A DNA stretch of 64,000 nt. Origin: Streptococcus australis (GTDB taxonomy: Bacteria; Bacillota; Bacilli; Lactobacillales; Streptococcaceae). The notes beneath the pieces are model-generated. The model was not told the origin of the DNA. It was given only the letters and a program-made list of their open reading frames with translations, and searched no databases. Below, in pieces: positions 19,457 to 27,879 of this stretch (position 1 is the stretch's first letter; each line of letters starts with the position of its first letter). The stretch is from contig NZ_LR594040.1 of assembly GCF_901543175.1 (NCBI RefSeq), positions 806,001-870,000 of the forward strand, read 5' to 3'. The translations under genes were made by a program, and so were the position numbers.

Positions 19457-19722
19457 AGATAAACGAAGGAATAACCGTTACTCTCTTGATTTGGAATCTT
19501 TTGATATTTATAATATATGGCATCGACAAATCCAAGGCAAGAAGGGGTTCTTGGCGGATACCAGAGAAAATTCTCTTGACCATAGCACTTGTCTGTGGTG
19601 GATTTGGTGCTTGGTTAGCAGGAATGACCTTTCACCATAAGACTCGAAAATGGTATTTTAAAACGGTTTGGTTCCTTGGGATGGTGACCACACTAGTAGC
19701 CTTATATTTCATTTGGAGGTAA
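19453..19722 (+). CDS. DUF1294 membrane protein inside the leu operon
   Basis: The 89-residue protein has three hydrophobic segments (about residues 5-22, 41-58, 67-86). Between them lie the conserved DUF1294 features IYGIDKSKARRGSWRIPE and FHHKTRKWYF. It is translationally coupled to leuB by an ATGA overlap and ends 3 bases before leuC. DUF1294 function is unknown. Its fixed position in the operon suggests coexpression with leucine synthesis but not necessarily a role in it. Confidence 0.82.
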   Translation: MKINEGITVTLLIWNLLIFIIYGIDKSKARRGSWRIPEKILLTIALVCGGFGAWLAGMTFHHKTRKWYFKTVWFLGMVTTLVALYFIWR

Positions 19723-19725
19723 TGG

Positions 19726-21108
19726 ATGGCAGGGAAATCGATTTTTGATAAATTATGGGATCGCCATGTCATCACAGGAGAAGAGGGGCAGCCCCAACTC
19801 ATGTATGTGGATCAACACTATATCCACGAGGTGACCAGTCCTCAGGCTTTTCAAGGATTGCGAGATGCAGGTCGCAGATTGAGACGACCAGACTTGACAT
19901 TTGGAACCTTTGACCACAACGTCCCAACGGTCAATATCTATGATATTCGAGATGTGATTTCTAAAGCGCAAATTGACAAACTAGCTGAAAATGTTGAAGA
20001 ATTTGGGATTGACCACGCAGCTCACGGTTCTGAAAAGCAGGGTATCGTTCACATGGTTGGCCCAGAAACTGGCAGGACGCAACCAGGAAAATTCATCGTT
20101 TGTGGAGATAGCCACACAGCTACTCACGGAGCTTTCGGAGCTATCGCCTTTGGGATTGGGACTAGTGAAGTCGAGCATGTCTTTGCTACCCAGACCCTCT
20201 GGCAGGTCAAACCTAAGAAAATGTTGGTGGAATTTACTGGTATTCCTCAAAAAGGAGTTTATTCCAAGGATTACATTCTCGCCTTGATTGCCAAGTACGG
20301 CGTTGCTTGTGGTGTTGGTTATGTGGTGGAATATCGTGGACAAGCTATTGATGCACTGAGCATGGAAGAGCGAATGACCATCTGCAATATGTCTATCGAG
20401 TTTGGCTCTAAGATGGGAATCATGAATCCAGATCAGACCACCTATGACTATCTCAAAGGACGAGAATGTGTTCCAGAAGCTTTTGAGGAGGCGGTTTCTG
20501 ACTGGAAAACCCTTGTCAGTGATGAGAATGCTGTCTATGATAAGATTATCCAGATGGATGTCTCAGATTTGGCTCCCATGGTGACTTGGGGAACCAATCC
20601 AGCTATGGGGGTTGACTTTGACAGTAGCTTCCCAGAAATTAAGGATATGAATGATGAGCGAGCTTATAATTACATGAATTTGGAGCCTGGTCAGAAGGCA
20701 GCAGACATTGAACTAGGTTATATTTTTATCGGGTCTTGTACCAATGCTCGTCTCAGCGATCTACAACTGGCTGCGCGATTTGTCAAAGGAAAGAAAATAG
20801 CACCCAATCTAACAGCAATCGTAGTTCCAGGCTCTCGTCCTGTCAAACGAGCTGCTGAGAAGTTGGGTTTGGACAAGGTCTTTCTGGATGCTGGTTTTGA
20901 GTGGAGAGACCCAGGTTGCTCTATGTGTCTAGGGATGAATCCCGACAAGGTACCTGATGGCGTGCACTGTGCTTCAACCAGTAACCGCAACTTTGAAGAT
21001 AGACAAGGATTTGGGGCTAAGACCCATCTCTGTAGCCCAGCCATGGCAGCTGCAGCAGCTATCGCAGGGCGTTTCGTAGATGTTCGGCAGATGCCAGAAG
21101 CCCAGTAA
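19726..21108 (+). CDS. leuC: Isopropylmalate isomerase large subunit
   Basis: LeuC with LeuD isomerises 2- to 3-isopropylmalate. The 460-residue protein is an aconitase-type Fe-S enzyme with [40 protein letters not shown] (residues ~125-150) and cluster cysteines in IGSCTNARL and [12 protein letters not shown] chose the ATG at 19726 over the one at 19722, because the [12 protein letters not shown] start matches the family. Confidence 0.97.
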   Translation: MAGKSIFDKLWDRHVITGEEGQPQLMYVDQHYIHEVTSPQAFQGLRDAGRRLRRPDLTFGTFDHNVPTVNIYDIRDVISKAQIDKLAENVEEFGIDHAAHGSEKQGIVHMVGPETGRTQPGKFIVCGDSHTATHGAFGAIAFGIGTSEVEHVFATQTLWQVKPKKMLVEFTGIPQKGVYSKDYILALIAKYGVACGVGYVVEYRGQAIDALSMEERMTICNMSIEFGSKMGIMNPDQTTYDYLKGRECVPEAFEEAVSDWKTLVSDENAVYDKIIQMDVSDLAPMVTWGTNPAMGVDFDSSFPEIKDMNDERAYNYMNLEPGQKAADIELGYIFIGSCTNARLSDLQLAARFVKGKKIAPNLTAIVVPGSRPVKRAAEKLGLDKVFLDAGFEWRDPGCSMCLGMNPDKVPDGVHCASTSNRNFEDRQGFGAKTHLCSPAMAAAAAIAGRFVDVRQMPEAQ

Positions 21109-21117
21109 GGAGAGGAT

Positions 21118-21711
21118 ATGGAGAAATTTACAGTTTATACGGGAACGACTGTTCCTCTCATGAATGATAACATTGATACCGACCAAATCCTTCCCAAGCA
21201 GTTTCTCAAGTTAATTGATAAGAAAGGTTTTGGTAAGTACCTCATGTATGCTTGGCGATATTTGGACGATAAGTATACTGAGGATCCAGACTTTGTCTTT
21301 AACCGACCAGAATATCGAAAAGCTAGTATTCTCATCTCAGGGGACAACTTTGGCGCAGGATCGTCCAGAGAACACGCAGCTTGGGCTCTAGCAGATTACG
21401 GCTTTAAGGTCGTGATTGCAGGGTCTTTCGGGGATATTCATTACAATAATGAACTCAATAATGGTATGTTGCCTATTGTTCAACCCAGAGAGGTTCGTGA
21501 GAAACTAGCCCAGCTACAAGCGAGCGACCCGGTAACCGTGGACTTGGAACAACAAAAAATCATCTCACCAGTTGGAGAATTCACTTTTGAAATCGATAGC
21601 GAGTGGAAACACAAGCTCTTAAATGGTTTGGATGATATCGGTATCACATTGCAGTATGAAGACTTGATTGCTGCTTATGAAAAACAACGCCCAGCCTATT
21701 GGCAGGATTAG
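21118..21711 (+). CDS. leuD: Isopropylmalate isomerase small subunit
   Basis: The 197-residue swivelling-domain subunit completes the aconitase-like active site with LeuC. Family features include [19 protein letters not shown], the substrate loop [17 protein letters not shown] and NNGMLPI. It starts 9 bases after leuC and closes the leucine operon. No clear terminator separates it from the next gene. Confidence 0.97.
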   Translation: MEKFTVYTGTTVPLMNDNIDTDQILPKQFLKLIDKKGFGKYLMYAWRYLDDKYTEDPDFVFNRPEYRKASILISGDNFGAGSSREHAAWALADYGFKVVIAGSFGDIHYNNELNNGMLPIVQPREVREKLAQLQASDPVTVDLEQQKIISPVGEFTFEIDSEWKHKLLNGLDDIGITLQYEDLIAAYEKQRPAYWQD

Positions 21712-21735
21712 AAAAATAGAAAAGGAAATAGAACT

Positions 21736-22515
21736 ATGACAAAACACATTCAATGGACAGGAACACTTTCACAAGAAGGCTATGACATTTTAAAAGGTGA
21801 GGGCGGTTGTATCGTTTGCCCTACAAAAGTCGGATATATCATCATGACTAGCGACAAGACAGGACTTGAACGCAAGTTTGAAGCAAAAGAGCGTAATCGT
21901 AACAAACCAGGTGTTGTCCTCTGTGGTAGCATGGACGAGCTTCGAGCTTTAGCACAACTTAACCCAGAAATTGAAGCCTTTTACCAAAAACACTGGGATG
22001 AAGACATTCTTCTCGGTTGTATCCTTCCTTGGAAACCAGAAGCCTTTGAAAAACTCAAAGCATACGGTGATGGCCGTGAAGAACTCATGACTGACGTGCG
22101 TGGTACGAGCTGTTTTGTGATCAAATTCGGGAAAGCTGGTGAACAATTAGCTGCCAAACTTTGGGAAGAAGGCAAAATGGTCTACGCTTCATCTGCAAAC
22201 CCATCTGGAAAAGGAAACCGAGGTAAGGTGGAAGGGATTGGAGAACGTATCGAAGGAGCAGTGGATCTTGTCATCGAAGCAGACGACTACGTTGCATCCA
22301 TCCAACCTGACAAAACGATTGAAACACGCTATGAACAAGGCGTGATGGTGTCTATGATTGATAAAGATGGCAAACTCATCCCAGAACAAGGAGGAGCGCG
22401 CTCAATCTCACCAGCTCCAGTTGTGATCCGTAAAGGACTTGATATTGATAAAATCATGATGCACTTGTCAGATACCTTTAACTCATGGGACTACCGTCAG
22501 GGGGAGTATTATTAG
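21736..22515 (+). CDS. YrdC/Sua5-family protein
   Basis: The 259-residue protein has the YrdC-type nucleotide/dsRNA-binding fold: VCPTKVGYIIMTSDKTGLERKFEAKER (about residues 29-55), KPGVVLCGS, then YASSANPSGKGNRGK. YrdC domains in TsaC/Sua5 make threonylcarbamoyl-AMP for t6A in tRNA. This one differs from the canonical form at several motif positions and has a longer C-terminus, so it may be a paralogue rather than the housekeeping TsaC. It lies 24 bases after leuD and may be a last leu-operon gene. Confidence 0.78.
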   Translation: MTKHIQWTGTLSQEGYDILKGEGGCIVCPTKVGYIIMTSDKTGLERKFEAKERNRNKPGVVLCGSMDELRALAQLNPEIEAFYQKHWDEDILLGCILPWKPEAFEKLKAYGDGREELMTDVRGTSCFVIKFGKAGEQLAAKLWEEGKMVYASSANPSGKGNRGKVEGIGERIEGAVDLVIEADDYVASIQPDKTIETRYEQGVMVSMIDKDGKLIPEQGGARSISPAPVVIRKGLDIDKIMMHLSDTFNSWDYRQGEYY

Positions 22516-22525
22516 GATAAAAAAG

Positions 22526-22572
22526 AAGTCTAGTAGTATGAGAAAATAAAGTCTCTACACTAGGCTTTTTCT
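22526..22572 (+). terminator. Intrinsic terminator before the McrBC locus
   Basis: AAGTCTAGT pairs with ACTAGGCTT (one G-U pair), with a long loop and a following T-run. Confidence 0.7.
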
Positions 22573-22667
22573 TTAGAAATTCTTTCCTTTTTCTATAGGA
22601 TATGATATGCTAGAGATGAACTATATATTAATAGAACTTACTTGTGAAAGTAAAAAGGAGTATTCAA

Positions 22668-24383
22668 ATGAACAGTGAACAAAATAACTATTTTTTTGTT
22701 GGTACAAAATTTGGTGATGATGATTATCTTGAATATTTTATGAAAGAAGGAAAGTGGGAATTAGGATGGCATAATAACGAGGAAAATAAACAGTATCAAA
22801 GAATGTTAAAGTTGTTTAATAAAATTAAACCAGGTGACGTTTTATTTGCTAAATCCACATATGTCAAAAAGAAGAATGTACCTTTTGTAAAGAAAGATGA
22901 TTTAAAGGTTTCTGTGATGAAAATTCGTGGAATGGCGACTGTTAAAGAGGTTTTAGATGATGGGCATACCATTATTGTTGATTGGAAAAAAGAGTATATA
23001 GAGAGGGAGTGGTTTTTCTTTACGGGGCAAGAAACAATATGGTTTCCATCAGATATTAAGTATCGAACTAAAGAGACTAACCAGTTAATAAAATTTGCTG
23101 CAAGTGATGAAATCATAATTCAAGACTATGACTATTTTTTGAATCATCCTAATTGGAAAAAGTATAAAAAATTAGAAAGTGAAACTATGTTAAGGAATGA
23201 TTTTTTATTTAATTATAGTGGTATATTAAAAAAATCCAAAAACCTCATCCTTCGTGGTGCTCCTGGCACAGGAAAAACTTATCTTGCTAAAGAAATTGCT
23301 AAAGAATTAACGGATGGCAACGAAGGCCAAATCGAATTTGTACAGTTTCACCCTTCCTATGATTATACGGATTTTGTAGAGGGGTTGAGACCGGCATCAA
23401 ATGGGGATGGAGTTATTGAGTTTAAGCTAGAGGACGGTATTTTTAAGAAGTTCTGTCAGAAGGCTAAAGAAGCTCAGAAAACTGGAGGACAAGATAATTT
23501 TGATGAAGCTTGGGATCTTTATCTTGAGTATGTTAATAGTAGAGATGAAAAAGAATATTTGACAGAATTTTCCTATCTAACAGTAAATAGTCGAAATAAT
23601 TTTAATATCAATTATGAAACTAAAGCCAAAGGAACTGTCTTGACAAAATCTTATGTTTATGAACTCTATAAAGACGAAAATTATCTGAAAAAGCCCTTTT
23701 ATCGTAACCAAGGAAAAAAAGTCCTTGAAACTTTAAAGAAAAGATTTGGTCTGAAAGATTATGTCTCTCCAACAAAGATCAACACAGACAAGAACTTCGT
23801 CTTCATCATCGATGAAATCAACCGTGGGGAGATTTCTAAGATTTTTGGTGAACTATTTTTCTCTATTGATCCTGGATATCGTGGTGAAAAGGGAAGTGTT
23901 TCTACCCAATATGCCAATCTACACGAAACTGATGAAAAGTTTTATATCCCTGAAAATGTTTATATTATCGGAACAATGAATGATATTGATCGTTCAGTGG
24001 ATACCTTTGATTTTGCTATGCGTCGTCGTTTCCGTTTTGTTGAAGTTATGGCTGACAGTCAACTTTATATTCTAGATCAAGAACTAGGTGAAGATGCTGA
24101 AGAAGCTAAAACCCGACTAAGGAACTTGAATACTGCTATCGAAAATATTCAGGAATTAAACAGTCATTACCATATCGGACCAAGTTATTTCCTTAAATTG
24201 AAGGATGTAGATTTTAACTATGAATTACTCTGGTCTGATTATCTCAAACCACTTTTGGAAGATTATTTACGTGGTTCTTATGAGGAATCTGAAACTCTGG
24301 AAACATTGAAAAAAGCATTTGAGCTGACAAATAACGAGAGAACAGATCAGCAAGATACTGGTGATAATGATGCGGATTACTGA
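22668..24383 (+). CDS. mcrB: McrB-type GTPase of a type IV restriction system
   Basis: I chose ATG 22668, with AAAGGAG 7 bases before it; the product is 571 residues. The N-terminal ~150 residues resemble PUA/EVE-like modified-base reader domains (GKWELGWHNN, KPGDVLFAKS, VKEVLDDGHTIIVDW). The rest is an AAA+ McrB motor with Walker A LRGAPGTGKTYLAKEI (about residue 195), FVQFHPSYDYTDFVEGLRP, the Walker B region FIIDEINRGEISKIFGELF, the McrB signature IGTMNDIDRSVDTFDFAMRRRF, and a C-terminal helical part. With McrC it would cut DNA carrying modified bases. Its last 17 bases overlap mcrC. Confidence 0.9.
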   Translation: MNSEQNNYFFVGTKFGDDDYLEYFMKEGKWELGWHNNEENKQYQRMLKLFNKIKPGDVLFAKSTYVKKKNVPFVKKDDLKVSVMKIRGMATVKEVLDDGHTIIVDWKKEYIEREWFFFTGQETIWFPSDIKYRTKETNQLIKFAASDEIIIQDYDYFLNHPNWKKYKKLESETMLRNDFLFNYSGILKKSKNLILRGAPGTGKTYLAKEIAKELTDGNEGQIEFVQFHPSYDYTDFVEGLRPASNGDGVIEFKLEDGIFKKFCQKAKEAQKTGGQDNFDEAWDLYLEYVNSRDEKEYLTEFSYLTVNSRNNFNINYETKAKGTVLTKSYVYELYKDENYLKKPFYRNQGKKVLETLKKRFGLKDYVSPTKINTDKNFVFIIDEINRGEISKIFGELFFSIDPGYRGEKGSVSTQYANLHETDEKFYIPENVYIIGTMNDIDRSVDTFDFAMRRRFRFVEVMADSQLYILDQELGEDAEEAKTRLRNLNTAIENIQELNSHYHIGPSYFLKLKDVDFNYELLWSDYLKPLLEDYLRGSYEESETLETLKKAFELTNNERTDQQDTGDNDADY

Positions 24384-25713
24384 TAATCAACATAGAATTG
24401 CTAAAGAAGACTTTGCCGCAGAATTTCCCAACCTAAGTCAAGCTCTTTTTGATAGAACACTGGATAACCTTTCTAGAGAGGACAATATCTTTATTTTTCC
24501 AAATGATTTGAAGAATTCTCCTGACTTAGAAAGAGACCAAAAAATCTTTGAAACAGTCAATCAGGAAATCAAGACTGGAAATGTGATTGGTTTTCTGGGG
24601 TGTGGTCAGGAAAGATTAACGATTTCCTCGCGTTTTTCGATTAAAGGTGATGACTATTTTTTGCATTATCTTTTACAAAAGGTTCTTCATATCAATCTCA
24701 CTACTTTAGATGTAGCTTTGTCGCGTGAAGATAAGTTCTATCAACTTTTGATGTATCTCTTCCCCAAGTATCTGCAAGCTGCTCTCAGAAAAGGTCTTTA
24801 CAAGGAATACCAGAGATTTTCTCATAACGATAGTCATGTAAAGGGAGTGATAGATGTTGGAAATCATCTCAAGAAAAACCTTCCTTTCACAGGAAATGTT
24901 GCCTACACAACGAGAGAGTTCACCTATGATAATCCACTCATGCAGTTAATCCGTCACACTATTGGATACATTAAGAATCAGAAAAGCATTGGGCAAGAGG
25001 TTCTTGATAATCTCTTAACTAGTCGTGAAAATGTGGCAGAAATTGTGCGAGTAACCCCATCTTATAAACTAGCTGATCGTGCTAAGATTATTCGGGGAAA
25101 TCAATCTAAACCTCTACGTCATGCATACTTTCACGAGTACAGAAAGCTACAAGAACTTTGCCTGATGATCCTAAATAGAGAGAAGCATGGGTTAGGATAT
25201 CAAGAGCAAAAAAACCATGGTATTCTTTTTGATGTTTCCTGGCTTTGGGAAGAGTATGTTTATACCTTGTTGCCAAAAGTTTTCATCCATCCACGAAATA
25301 AGGATAAGACGGACGGAATTTCAGTATTTTTAAACGATAAAAATCATGAAAATCGCAAAAGGCGTGATCGAAAAGTGTATCCAGATTTTTATGATAGAGA
25401 ACGAAAGATTGTTCTAGATGCTAAATATAAAAAACTTGAAGATACTGAAAAAGGAATAAACCGTGAGGACTTATTCCAGCTGATTTCCTATTCTTATATT
25501 TTAGAAGCTGAGAAGGCTGGTCTTGTTTTTCCGAGCAAGGACAAGGTTGTTGATAATGAGATAGGAAAGCTAGCAGGTTATGGAGCTTTGTTGAAGAAAT
25601 TGTCTATACAAATTCCTCAAAAGGCTTCATCTTATAATGAATTTTGTGAAATGATGGAAAGCTCCGAAGAAATTTTTAAAAGGAATATTGATAAGGAAGT
25701 GGGGAGAAACTAA
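24367..25713 (+). CDS. mcrC: McrC-type endonuclease subunit
   Basis: McrC supplies the nuclease and stimulates McrB GTPase. The ~448-residue protein has an N-terminal helical/beta part with VIGFLGCGQERLTISSRF, LDVALSREDKFYQLLMYLFPKYL and GVIDVGNHLKKNLPF, and a C-terminal PD-(D/E)xK nuclease core, YPDFYDRERKIVLDAKYKKL (about residues 338-357), with D and DAK in place. The start could be 24361, 24367 or 24370, and translation is coupled to mcrB. The pair is AT-rich and separates the leu/sua5 block from guaC, consistent with acquisition. Confidence 0.9.
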   Translation: MMRITDNQHRIAKEDFAAEFPNLSQALFDRTLDNLSREDNIFIFPNDLKNSPDLERDQKIFETVNQEIKTGNVIGFLGCGQERLTISSRFSIKGDDYFLHYLLQKVLHINLTTLDVALSREDKFYQLLMYLFPKYLQAALRKGLYKEYQRFSHNDSHVKGVIDVGNHLKKNLPFTGNVAYTTREFTYDNPLMQLIRHTIGYIKNQKSIGQEVLDNLLTSRENVAEIVRVTPSYKLADRAKIIRGNQSKPLRHAYFHEYRKLQELCLMILNREKHGLGYQEQKNHGILFDVSWLWEEYVYTLLPKVFIHPRNKDKTDGISVFLNDKNHENRKRRDRKVYPDFYDRERKIVLDAKYKKLEDTEKGINREDLFQLISYSYILEAEKAGLVFPSKDKVVDNEIGKLAGYGALLKKLSIQIPQKASSYNEFCEMMESSEEIFKRNIDKEVGRN

Positions 25714-25776
25714 TCTCCTTACTTTTTATCTTAAAACCATAAAAACCGAACTTTATTTTTTTATAAATGAAATTAT

Positions 25777-25805
25777 TTGACAAAATCTGTACTTTGGTGT
25801 AGAAT
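25777..25805 (+). promoter_or_regulatory. guaC promoter
   Basis: TTGACA (25777-25782) and TAGAAT (25800-25805) are 17 bp apart. Transcription would start near 25812, just ahead of a structured leader. Confidence 0.8.
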
Positions 25806-25811
25806 TAGTTA

Positions 25812-25882
25812 AGGAAACGTCGGAAAAGACGTAGTGATGCGAAGGCATAGGTAGGTCATTACAAAAGAAACGAGACATCGAT
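25812..25882 (+). promoter_or_regulatory. Structured leader RNA of guaC, possible regulatory element
   Basis: Two helices are visible. ACGTC (25817-25821) pairs with GACGT (25828-25832). GTAGTGA (25831-25837) pairs with TCATTAC (25856-25862), enclosing TGC-GAAG-GCA. The helices overlap by two bases and may exclude each other. There is no normal purine-rich ribosome site in the 20 bases before the ATG; the only GGT-AGGT stretch is 25 or more bases upstream and lies within the structured region. A regulatory role is inferred, and I do not recognise a named riboswitch class. Confidence 0.45.
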
Positions 25883-26869
25883 ATGTTAAATGAATTTCCA
25901 ATTTTTGATTACGAAGATATTCAGTTGATCCCAAACAAATGTGTCATTAAAAGCCGTGCAGAAGCGGATACAAGTGTCACACTTGGAAATCACACTTTCA
26001 AACTACCTGTTGTACCAGCAAATATGCAGACGATTTTGGATGAGAACGTAGCAGAGCAGCTTGCTAAAGGTGGTTACTTTTACATTATGCACCGTTTTGA
26101 TGAAGCGGGGCGCATTCCTTTTATCAAACGCATGCACGATCAAGGTCTCATTGCTTCCATTTCTGTTGGTGTTAAGGATTACGAGTATGATTTCGTTAGC
26201 CAACTCAAGGCTGATGCTCCGGAATACATCACGATTGACATTGCTCATGGTCATGCCGATAGCGTGATTTCTATGATTCAACACATCAAGAAAGAATTGC
26301 CTGATACCTTTGTCATTGCTGGGAACGTAGGAACGCCAGAAGCTGTTCGTGAATTGGAAAATGCTGGTGCGGATGCTACTAAGGTTGGAATCGGTCCTGG
26401 TAAGGTTTGTATTACTAAGGTCAAGACTGGTTTTGGTACAGGTGGTTGGCAGTTGGCTGCTCTACGCTGGTGTGCTAAGGCTGCACGTAAACCGATTATC
26501 GCTGATGGAGGAATTCGTACTCACGGTGATATTGCCAAGTCTATCCGATTCGGTGCCAGTATGGTTATGATTGGTTCCCTATTTGCAGGGCATATCGAAA
26601 GCCCAGGAAAGACGATTGAAGTCGACGGCGAACAGTTCAAAGAATACTATGGTTCAGCTTCACAGTATCAAAAAGGAGCATATAAAAATGTGGAAGGCAA
26701 ACGCATCTTACTTCCTGCCAAAGGACATCTGCAAGACACCCTTACTGAGATGGAGCAGGATTTGCAAAGTGCCATTTCCTACGCAGGTGGACGCAAGGTT
26801 GCTGACCTTAAACACGTTGATTATGTGATCGTGAAAAACTCTATCTGGAATGGGGATGCTTCCCACTAA
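25883..26869 (+). CDS. guaC: GMP reductase
   Basis: GuaC converts GMP to IMP with NADPH in purine interconversion. The 328-residue protein is an IMPDH/GMPR TIM barrel with [19 protein letters not shown], the active-site loop [20 protein letters not shown] carrying the catalytic cysteine (about residue 180), and [20 protein letters not shown]. It lacks CBS domains, as expected for this type. It stands alone behind its own promoter and a structured leader with a poor ribosome site. Confidence 0.95.
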   Translation: MLNEFPIFDYEDIQLIPNKCVIKSRAEADTSVTLGNHTFKLPVVPANMQTILDENVAEQLAKGGYFYIMHRFDEAGRIPFIKRMHDQGLIASISVGVKDYEYDFVSQLKADAPEYITIDIAHGHADSVISMIQHIKKELPDTFVIAGNVGTPEAVRELENAGADATKVGIGPGKVCITKVKTGFGTGGWQLAALRWCAKAARKPIIADGGIRTHGDIAKSIRFGASMVMIGSLFAGHIESPGKTIEVDGEQFKEYYGSASQYQKGAYKNVEGKRILLPAKGHLQDTLTEMEQDLQSAISYAGGRKVADLKHVDYVIVKNSIWNGDASH

Positions 26870-26894
26870 GACGGGCTATCTCACTAGAAAAAAC

Positions 26895-26923
26895 TTGTTA
26901 TTAGAGCAAATTTCTGTTATAAT
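26895..26923 (+). promoter_or_regulatory. tRNA-Arg promoter
   Basis: TTGTTA (26895-26900) and TATAAT (26918-26923) are 17 bp apart, with TGT as extended -10. The -10 ends 11 bases before the mature tRNA. Confidence 0.85.
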
Positions 26924-26934
26924 AAAACAAGTTT

Positions 26935-27006
26935 CCACCCTTAGTGTAATGGATATCACGTAAGATTCCGGTTCTTAAGATGGGGGTTCGATTCCCTCAG
27001 GGTGGA
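26935..27006 (+). tRNA. tRNA-Arg (anticodon CCG)
   Basis: A cloverleaf can be drawn by hand: acceptor CCACCCT/AGGGTGG with discriminator A, D-arm GTG/CAC, anticodon stem TAAGA/TCTTA with loop TTCCGGT (anticodon CCG, reading CGG), and T-arm GGGGG/CCCTC around TTCGATT. The CCA end is not encoded. It has its own promoter and terminator. Confidence 0.93.
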
Positions 27007-27018
27007 TGTAAACAGCCT

Positions 27019-27045
27019 AAAAAAGCCTTTAAATAAGGCTTTTTT
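27019..27045 (+). terminator. Terminator after tRNA-Arg
   Basis: AAAAAAGCCTT pairs with AAGGCTTTTT around a short loop, ending in a T-run 13 bases after the tRNA. Confidence 0.88.
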
Positions 27046-27141
27046 CTTTATATTGCCTCCAAAATTGGAAATTTTTTTTTTAAAAAACTATCCCACTCTC
27101 CCCTAGTCCCATTTTAAAGTGACTCAGAGGACTTTTTTTGT

Positions 27142-27147
27142 TATAAT
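27142..27147 (+). promoter_or_regulatory. rnc-smc promoter (-10)
   Basis: TATAAT with TGT just upstream (extended -10). GTGACT at 27119-27124 is a partial -35 with 17-bp spacing. It lies about 34 bases before rnc. Confidence 0.65.
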
Positions 27148-27180
27148 GGAAAGGATCGTAATTATTAGAAAGAGGTCAGT

Positions 27181-27879
27181 ATGAAAGAATTACAAACTGT
27201 ACTGAAGAAGCGTTTTGCAATCGAATTTGCAGACAAAAACTTACTGGAAACGGCCTTTACTCATACGAGTTATGCCAATGAGCACCGCCTCTTAAAAATT
27301 TCACACAATGAGCGCTTGGAATTTTTAGGAGACGCTGTTCTGCAATTATTGATTTCGGAATATCTGTATAAAAAATATCCTAAGAAACCAGAGGGAGATT
27401 TGTCCAAACTCCGTGCCATGATTGTTCGCGAGGAGAGTTTGGCTGGTTTTGCGCGTGATTGCCAGTTTGATCAATTTATCAAATTGGGTAAAGGGGAAGA
27501 GAAGTCTGGTGGGCGCAATCGTGACACCATTCTTGGAGATGCCTTTGAAGCCTTTCTGGGAGCTTTGCTTTTAGACAAGGATGTTGCTAGGGTAAAAGAG
27601 TTTATCTATCAGGTCATGATTCCCAAGGTTGAGGCAGGTGACTTTGAGATGATTACGGATTACAAGACACACTTGCAAGAGTTGCTCCAGGTCAATGGAG
27701 ATGTGGATATTCGTTACCAGGTGACTTCTGAGATGGGACCTGCCCATGATAAGGTTTTTGATGTAGAAGTTCTGGTTGAAGGCAAGAGTATCGGAAAAGG
27801 CCAAGGACGTTCTAAAAAATTGGCAGAGCAGGAAGCCGCGAAAAATGCAGTGGAGAAAGGGCTGGATTCATGTATTTAA
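27181..27879 (+). CDS. rnc: Ribonuclease III
   Basis: RNase III cleaves double-stranded RNA in rRNA processing and mRNA decay. The 232-residue protein has the catalytic signature [20 protein letters not shown] (residues ~41-60), [15 protein letters not shown], and a C-terminal dsRNA-binding domain (about 158-228) starting [11 protein letters not shown] and ending [19 protein letters not shown]. It overlaps smc by 10 bases, so the two are coupled. Confidence 0.97.
   Translation: MKELQTVLKKRFAIEFADKNLLETAFTHTSYANEHRLLKISHNERLEFLGDAVLQLLISEYLYKKYPKKPEGDLSKLRAMIVREESLAGFARDCQFDQFIKLGKGEEKSGGRNRDTILGDAFEAFLGALLLDKDVARVKEFIYQVMIPKVEAGDFEMITDYKTHLQELLQVNGDVDIRYQVTSEMGPAHDKVFDVEVLVEGKSIGKGQGRSKKLAEQEAAKNAVEKGLDSCI

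Noticed and set aside
25812..25882. Purine riboswitch or ykkC-type riboswitch before guaC
   Set aside because: The conserved loop sequences and three-way junction of the purine class are absent, and the ykkC core is not recognisable. I kept only the statement that the leader is structured.
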